Positions 59,821-64,000 of a stretch of DNA of 64,000 nt are shown here, piece by piece; the stretch's first letter is position 1; each line of letters opens with the position of its first letter. The translations under genes were made by a program, and so were the position numbers. This DNA comes from Miltoncostaea sp050250915 (GTDB taxonomy: Bacteria; Actinomycetota; Thermoleophilia; Miltoncostaeales; Miltoncostaeaceae): the NCBI GenBank assembly GCA_050250915.1, contig JBFWNT010000003.1, positions 1-64,000 on the forward strand, in the 5' to 3' direction. The notes below the pieces were generated by a model that was not told where the DNA came from, did not search any database, and saw only the letters and a program-made list of their open reading frames with translations.

Positions 59821-60993
59821 GTGACGCGACGTCTCCTCCTGCCCGTCGCCGCCGTGCTCGGCCTCCTCTGGGGCGCCGGCACGGCCGCGGCGGCGTCGCA
59901 GCCACCGGCTCCGCCGGCCTCGGCCCAGGCTCCGGCCCCGGCGACGCCCGTCCCGCCCGCTCCGGTCGTTCCGGCCGCCCCCGTCCCCACCGCCCCCGCG
60001 CCGACGACCCCCACGACCCCCGTCGCGCCGGCCACCCCGCCGGCGCGCGGATCACAGGACGCCTGGGCCGCGCCGGCCGCCCGGCGCCTGGCCGCATCGG
60101 GCGCCTGGCCGGAGCTGAGCGGCGACGACCTCTCGCGCGACGCGACCCGGGGCGACCTGGACCGGGCGATCGGCGCGATCACCGGCACCCGGCCCACCAG
60201 CCCCGACCCGGCCGCCCCCGCGACGGCCTGGCAGAGCCACCTGCTGGTGGTCCGCGCCCTTGGCCTGGAGGCCGAGCGGCGCGGCATCGCCCGCATCGCC
60301 GTCGATGGCGGCGCCGTGCTGCGCATGCCGCGCTTCGCCGGCAGCGAGGTGCTCGTCCGCGAGCTGGGCCTGGTCTACAACCAGCCCGCCGCCCAGGACG
60401 GCCGTGAGCGCGCGAAGGGGCAGCCGCTGCGGCTGGCCGACCTGGCGTACATGGCCGACCGCGCGCGCGGGATCTCGTCGTGGCAGACGGCGGGCCTGGC
60501 CCGCTACCGCGACATCCGCCTGCCCGCGATGAGCCCGCAGCGCCTGGCGGTGGTGCAGGCGGCGCTGTGGCAGATCGGCCAGCCCTACGTGTGGGCCGGC
60601 GACTGGCCGGGCGTCCGCTCCCCGTGGGGCGCCCAGGCGCACGGCGGCTTCGACTGCTCGGGCCTGGTGTGGTGGGCCTTCAAGGGCAGCGCCGGCCCCA
60701 GCCAGATGAGCCTGGGCAGCGGCCTGTTGGGCCGCACCGCCGACGCGATGGCGTGGGAGCGCCCCGCCGAGCGCGAGCCCGTGGACGCCGCCGAGCCCGG
60801 GGACCTCGTCTTCTTCGGGCCGAAGGGGCCGGCGAGCCCGCGCGGGTCGATCTCGCACGCCGGCATCGCGATCGGCGGCGGGTGGATGGTCCACTCGTCC
60901 GGGTCGCGCGGCGGCGTGTCGATCACCTGGCTCCCCACGTACTGGACGTCGGCCACCGCCTGGGCCCGGCGCGTGGCGCAGCTGGGCGCGTAG
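59821..60993 (+). CDS. Secreted NlpC/P60 cell-wall peptidase
   Basis: A 390-residue secreted protein. Signal peptide to about residue 25, a Pro/Ala/Thr-rich linker (26-76), an SLH-like helical segment (82-122), a middle helical region, and a C-terminal NlpC/P60 domain: GQPYVWAGDW, FDCSGLVWWAF with C279, and ISHAGIAIGGGWMVHSS with H346. Such enzymes cut peptide stems of peptidoglycan. GTG 59821 is preferred for its signal peptide and the AGGGACAGG before it. Confidence 0.9.
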   Translation: MTRRLLLPVAAVLGLLWGAGTAAAASQPPAPPASAQAPAPATPVPPAPVVPAAPVPTAPAPTTPTTPVAPATPPARGSQDAWAAPAARRLAASGAWPELSGDDLSRDATRGDLDRAIGAITGTRPTSPDPAAPATAWQSHLLVVRALGLEAERRGIARIAVDGGAVLRMPRFAGSEVLVRELGLVYNQPAAQDGRERAKGQPLRLADLAYMADRARGISSWQTAGLARYRDIRLPAMSPQRLAVVQAALWQIGQPYVWAGDWPGVRSPWGAQAHGGFDCSGLVWWAFKGSAGPSQMSLGSGLLGRTADAMAWERPAEREPVDAAEPGDLVFFGPKGPASPRGSISHAGIAIGGGWMVHSSGSRGGVSITWLPTYWTSATAWARRVAQLGA

Positions 60994-61028
60994 CGCTCGC
61001 CGGGTCGCGCGGTCTAGGGTCATCCCCC

Positions 61029-62138
61029 GTGGGCGGCCTCCGAGTCCTGCGAAGCACGAACGCGGCGGGGCTGATCGAGCTGAGCCTCGTCACCGCCGTC
61101 GCGACGGTGCTCGTCATCCGCCTGATCCTGCAGCTGAGCGGCTACCCCCAGCTCGGCGGCGGCGGCCTGCACATCGGCCACGTCCTCTACGGCGGGCTCA
61201 TCATGTTCCTGTCGCTGCTGCTGCTGTTCAGCGTGATGAACCCGGCGGCGCCGTGGCTGGCGGCGTTCGCCGGCGGCGTCGGCTTCGGCTTCTTCATCGA
61301 CGAGGTCGGAAAGTTCATCTCGAGCGACGTGAACTACTTCTTCGAGCCCGCCGTCGCCGTGATCTACGCGGTGTTCATGATCCTGTTCGTCGCGCTCGCC
61401 CGCGTGCGCCGCTGGGAGTCGGAGATGACGCCGCAGGACGCGCTGGCCAACGCCCTGTCGCTGCTGCGGTCCGACGCCAGCGGCGGCATGGACGCCGAGA
61501 CCCGCGACCGGGTGGGCGCCCTGCTGGACCGCGCCGACCCGGCCGACCCCCTGGTGGCGGTGCTGCGCGAGCACGTCGACGGGCTCCCGCTGGGCCACGG
61601 CCGCCACCGCCAGTCCCCCTACTTCGTGGCGCGGGCGTGGCTCGCCGGCCTCTACCGCGCCCTGGCGGCGCGACGGCACTTCGAGACCGCCGTGGTGGTG
61701 GTCGCCGCCGCCTACTTCCTGACGAAGGTGCCGCTCACCATCCGCGTCCAGACGGACTCCACCGGCCTGGATCGCGACTCCGGCAACGCCGACATCGCCC
61801 ACGTGGTGCAGCTGATCGCCGCGATCGCCAGCGGCGTCTGCGTGGTGGTCGGCGCGTGGCGGCTGCGGCGGCGGTCCCGGATCAGCGGCTACCGGTGGTT
61901 CATGCGCGCCGTGCTGATCTCGATATTCGTGTACGAGGTCTTCGCCTTCTACTACGCCCAGTTCGCCGCCCTGGGCAGCCTGGCCGTCGACCTGCTGCTG
62001 TACGCGGCGCTGAGCTACATGATCGGCCGGGAGCGGGTGGAGGCGGAGGTGGCGCAGCACGCCGCCGCGGAAGCGGTGGCGTCACCGATCGGCGAATCCG
62101 GCGGTCTGGGTATTGCGCGGGGGCGCCCGCCCGTATGA
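61029..62138 (+). CDS. Integral membrane protein of unknown function
   Basis: A 369-residue protein with about four N-terminal spans (residues 15-125), a cytoplasmic stretch of about 90 residues rich in Asp and Arg (ALANALSLLRSDASGGMDAE), and about four C-terminal spans (215-340). HIGHVLYGGLIMFLSLLLL and GFFIDEVGKFISSDVNYFFE are distinctive; the His-Gly-His and Asp-Glu within spans are unusual. No family is recognised. GTG 61029; it follows the NlpC gene by 35 bases. Confidence 0.7.
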   Translation: MGGLRVLRSTNAAGLIELSLVTAVATVLVIRLILQLSGYPQLGGGGLHIGHVLYGGLIMFLSLLLLFSVMNPAAPWLAAFAGGVGFGFFIDEVGKFISSDVNYFFEPAVAVIYAVFMILFVALARVRRWESEMTPQDALANALSLLRSDASGGMDAETRDRVGALLDRADPADPLVAVLREHVDGLPLGHGRHRQSPYFVARAWLAGLYRALAARRHFETAVVVVAAAYFLTKVPLTIRVQTDSTGLDRDSGNADIAHVVQLIAAIASGVCVVVGAWRLRRRSRISGYRWFMRAVLISIFVYEVFAFYYAQFAALGSLAVDLLLYAALSYMIGRERVEAEVAQHAAAEAVASPIGESGGLGIARGRPPV

Positions 62139-62173
62139 GCGTCGCACCTTCCGGAGTCCGAACGGGAGGACCG

Positions 62174-63232
62174 ATGCGATCAGCGTGGACGGCCGTTGCC
62201 GCCGGGGTGGCGCTCGGCGCCCTGGGGGCGCTGGGCGCGGGCGGGGCGGCGGCCGGGACGGCCCCGGGGGCGCAGGCCGACCAGGCGCCGCCGGCGTTCG
62301 ACGTCGTCGCCACGACGAAGGTCGGGTCGAGCCCCGGCCGGCTCACCTACGGCTACGGCGCCACCTGGACGCTCAACGGCGACGGCAGCGTCAGCCGCGT
62401 CGACGCGACGACCCACGCGGTGAAGACCGTGAAGCTCGGCCCCAACCCGCGCGACATCCGGGCGGGCTACGACAAGGTCTGGGTGCTGACGTCGACCAAG
62501 ACGCAGGCCAAGATCTTCCCGCTGACACCCGACGGCGACCCGGTCGGGTCCCCCATCACCTTCAACCTGGGCTCCACGGTCCATCAGGGGGGCGCCACGG
62601 GGATCAACGGCGCCAACACCCTCGGCATCGGATCCGGCTACGTGTGGGCCGCGGGCGTGAAGACCTGGCAGAAGCTGGCCCGGATCGACCCGGACACCAG
62701 CAAGGTGGTCATCAAGACCTGGCCGATCCCGGCGGCCTTCACCGCGGCGAGCAGCGCCCTCTGGATGGTCACGCCCAACCAGGCGTCGATCCAGAAGCGC
62801 AACCCGTCGAGCCTGGCGATCCAGACGACGCTCAAGGTCGGCGGCTTCACGGGCGGGATCGCCCAGTGGGTGTGGCTCACCTACGGCCTCAACGCCTTCT
62901 GGCTGTCCACCGCCACGCCGAACGATGACGGCGGCGTCGCGAAGGTGTCGCCCACAACCGGCCTGGTGCCGGGCGCCGCGAACGGCGACCTGGACATCGG
63001 GATCTCATGCACGGCGGCCGGCGCCGGCGCGGTGTGGGTGGCGCAGCGGGCGGACGCCCTCTCGAACACCCCGGCGAAGCTGTTCCGGCTCGACCAGACC
63101 GACCTGAAGACGGTCTCCTCCGGCACCCTGCCGATCGGCGGCACGCCCGGCGGCGTGCAGTGCGTGACCGTGGGCGGCGGGCTGGTCTACGTCACCGACG
63201 GCGTGGGCTCGCTCTACACCATCCAGCCCTGA
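62174..63232 (+). CDS. Secreted beta-propeller-like protein
   Basis: A 352-residue protein with a signal peptide (about 1-30) and strand repeats of about 40-50 residues with Trp, Val and Asp (GYGATWTLNGDGSVSRVD, KVWVLTSTKTQAKIF, YVWAAGVKTWQKLARIDPD, LVYVTDGVGSLYTI), like a seven-bladed YVTN or SMP-30-type propeller. Two Cys lie in the last third. ATG 62174 with GGGAGG. The ligand is unknown. It ends at a hairpin. Confidence 0.72.
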   Translation: MRSAWTAVAAGVALGALGALGAGGAAAGTAPGAQADQAPPAFDVVATTKVGSSPGRLTYGYGATWTLNGDGSVSRVDATTHAVKTVKLGPNPRDIRAGYDKVWVLTSTKTQAKIFPLTPDGDPVGSPITFNLGSTVHQGGATGINGANTLGIGSGYVWAAGVKTWQKLARIDPDTSKVVIKTWPIPAAFTAASSALWMVTPNQASIQKRNPSSLAIQTTLKVGGFTGGIAQWVWLTYGLNAFWLSTATPNDDGGVAKVSPTTGLVPGAANGDLDIGISCTAAGAGAVWVAQRADALSNTPAKLFRLDQTDLKTVSSGTLPIGGTPGGVQCVTVGGGLVYVTDGVGSLYTIQP

Positions 63233-63246
63233 CCTCTCGCCCGTGG

Positions 63247-63266
63247 GGGGCGCCTGCGGGCGCCCC
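63247..63266. terminator. Hairpin between convergent genes
   Basis: GGGGCGCC at 63247-63254 pairs with GGCGCCCC at 63259-63266 around TGCG, between the propeller gene and the response regulator. It can act in both directions. No T-run on either side. Confidence 0.5.
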
Positions 63267-63919
63267 TACGGAGCGGGGCTGCCGAGGTAGGTCAGGACGG
63301 CCAGGACGCGGCGGTGGCCGCCGTCCGCCTGGGCCAGCCCGAGCTTCCCGAAGATGTTGGAGATGTGCTTCTCCACGGCGCCGTCGGTCACGACGAGGGC
63401 CTCGGCGATGGCGGCGTTGGAGCGCCCCTCCGCCATGAGGCCCAGCACCTCGCGCTCCCGCGGGGTCAGGCCCGCGAGCGGCGAGGTGGGCCCCCGGCGG
63501 GCGACGAGCTGGGCCACCACCTCCGGGTCCATCGCCGTGCCGCCGCCGGCGACGCGGCGGACCGCGTCGACGAACTCGGCGGGGTCGGCGACGCGGTCCT
63601 TCAGCAGGTAGCCCACCCCCGCCCCGCCGTCGGCGAGCAGCTCCACGGCGTAGGTCTGCTCCACGTACTGGGAGATCACCAGCACCGGCGTGCCGGGCAC
63701 GCGGCGACGCGCCTCGATGGCGGCGCGCAGCCCCTCGTCGGTGAATCCGGGCGGCAGGCGGACGTCGGTGACCGCGACGTCCGGCCGCTCGGCCTCCACG
63801 GCGCGGACCAGGGCGTCGCCGTCCTCCACCGCCGCCACCACGTCCATGCCGTGGTCGCGCAGCAGCCGGGTGAGGCCGTCGCGCAGCAGCGCGAGGTCCT
63901 CGGCGATCACGACCCGCAT
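63266..63919 (-). CDS. NarL/FixJ-family response regulator
   Basis: A 217-residue regulator. The receiver has E7-D8, D52 as phospho-acceptor (VAVTDVRLPPG) and K near 107 (GYLLKDRVADPAEFV); the LuxR domain is at about 150-205 (LTPREREVLGLMAEGRSNAA, VTDGAVEKHISNIFGKLGL). The LPPGFTDEGL string and the VEKHISNIFGKL helix mark a subgroup usual beside membrane histidine kinases. It starts inside the 3' end of its partner kinase (13-base overlap). Confidence 0.92.
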   Translation of the reverse strand: MRVVIAEDLALLRDGLTRLLRDHGMDVVAAVEDGDALVRAVEAERPDVAVTDVRLPPGFTDEGLRAAIEARRRVPGTPVLVISQYVEQTYAVELLADGGAGVGYLLKDRVADPAEFVDAVRRVAGGGTAMDPEVVAQLVARRGPTSPLAGLTPREREVLGLMAEGRSNAAIAEALVVTDGAVEKHISNIFGKLGLAQADGGHRRVLAVLTYLGSPAP

Positions 63920-64000
63920 GGCAGCTCCACGTCGATCACCGTACCGCCGCCGGGCGGGCTGGCGACGGCCATCACGCCGTCGAGCGCGTCGATGCGGCGG
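63907..64000 (-). CDS. C-terminal end of a histidine kinase (cut by window end)
   Basis: The last 30 codons of a protein entering from outside the window: RRIDALDGVMAVASPPGGGT then VIDVELPCGS and TGA. The SPPGGGT string is the last ATP-lid and strand element of HATPase domains in NarL-type kinases. It overlaps the response regulator start by 13 bases, as expected for a two-component pair. The sensor part is not visible. Confidence 0.75.
   Translation of the reverse strand, partial: RRIDALDGVMAVASPPGGGTVIDVELPCGS

Overview
The window is very GC-rich DNA, with coding third positions almost always G or C, GTG starts common, and neighbouring genes often joined by 4-base ATGA or GTGA overlaps. 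Secreted proteins of a style common in Thermoleophilia (a collagen-like GXX protein, a parallel beta-helix protein), NarL-type two-component systems and very large LuxR-type ATPases point to an actinomycete, probably class Thermoleophilia (Solirubrobacterales-like). That placement is inference. I see no phage, insertion sequence or CRISPR array; the window looks chromosomal.

Layout. 1-8.2 kb: an unknown partial gene, an RhtA-like exporter, an MFS exporter, a DUF6328 membrane protein, a SIMPL-domain operon with two unknown coupled genes, a giant LuxR ATPase and a DUF4242 protein. 8.3-10.1 kb: an ECF sigma gene carrying an apparent 1-base deletion, followed by a membrane-tethered redoxin. 10.1-16.9 kb: an operon of a P-type ATPase with altered transport-site motifs, a SulP transporter, a CYTH-Ppx/GppA fusion and a BrkB-type membrane protein. 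16.9-24 kb: a decayed Ser/Thr kinase, an RDD protein with 9-residue repeats, a Vps62-like fusion, a secreted protein and a second giant LuxR ATPase. 24-36 kb: a cupredoxin-like secreted protein, two NarL-type two-component systems and, between them, a copper island (CopC-CopD fusion, YcnI, CopC, an MbnH/MbnP pair and two related membrane proteins). 36-44 kb: beta-helix and collagen-like secreted proteins, DUF488, a MacB-like ABC transporter, PPK2, tRNA-Thr(UGU) and a GlsB-type protein. 44.3-46.8 kb: an ECF sigma island. 46.8-53.8 kb: a GAF-GGDEF-HD-GYP protein, an SGNH/acyltransferase operon and a K+ channel. 53.8-64 kb: a dehydrogenase, an isomerase-like enzyme, a DHH phosphoesterase, MoeA, a GH3 hydrolase, MsrB, an NlpC/P60 hydrolase, a membrane protein, a secreted propeller-like protein and a response regulator with the tail of its kinase.

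How the genes work together. The least described system is the sigma island at 44.3-46.8 kb: an ECF sigma factor, a membrane partner in the anti-sigma position, a lipoprotein that repeats the partner's outer domain, and a small secreted aromatic protein. Near-identical ECF-like promoter elements lie before the sigma gene and before the lipoprotein gene, and a related element precedes the frameshifted sigma gene at 8.3 kb. The copper island looks like one functional unit for periplasmic or extracytoplasmic copper handling. Polyphosphate enzymes (CYTH-Ppx fusion, PPK2) and a DHH phosphoesterase occur at three separate sites.
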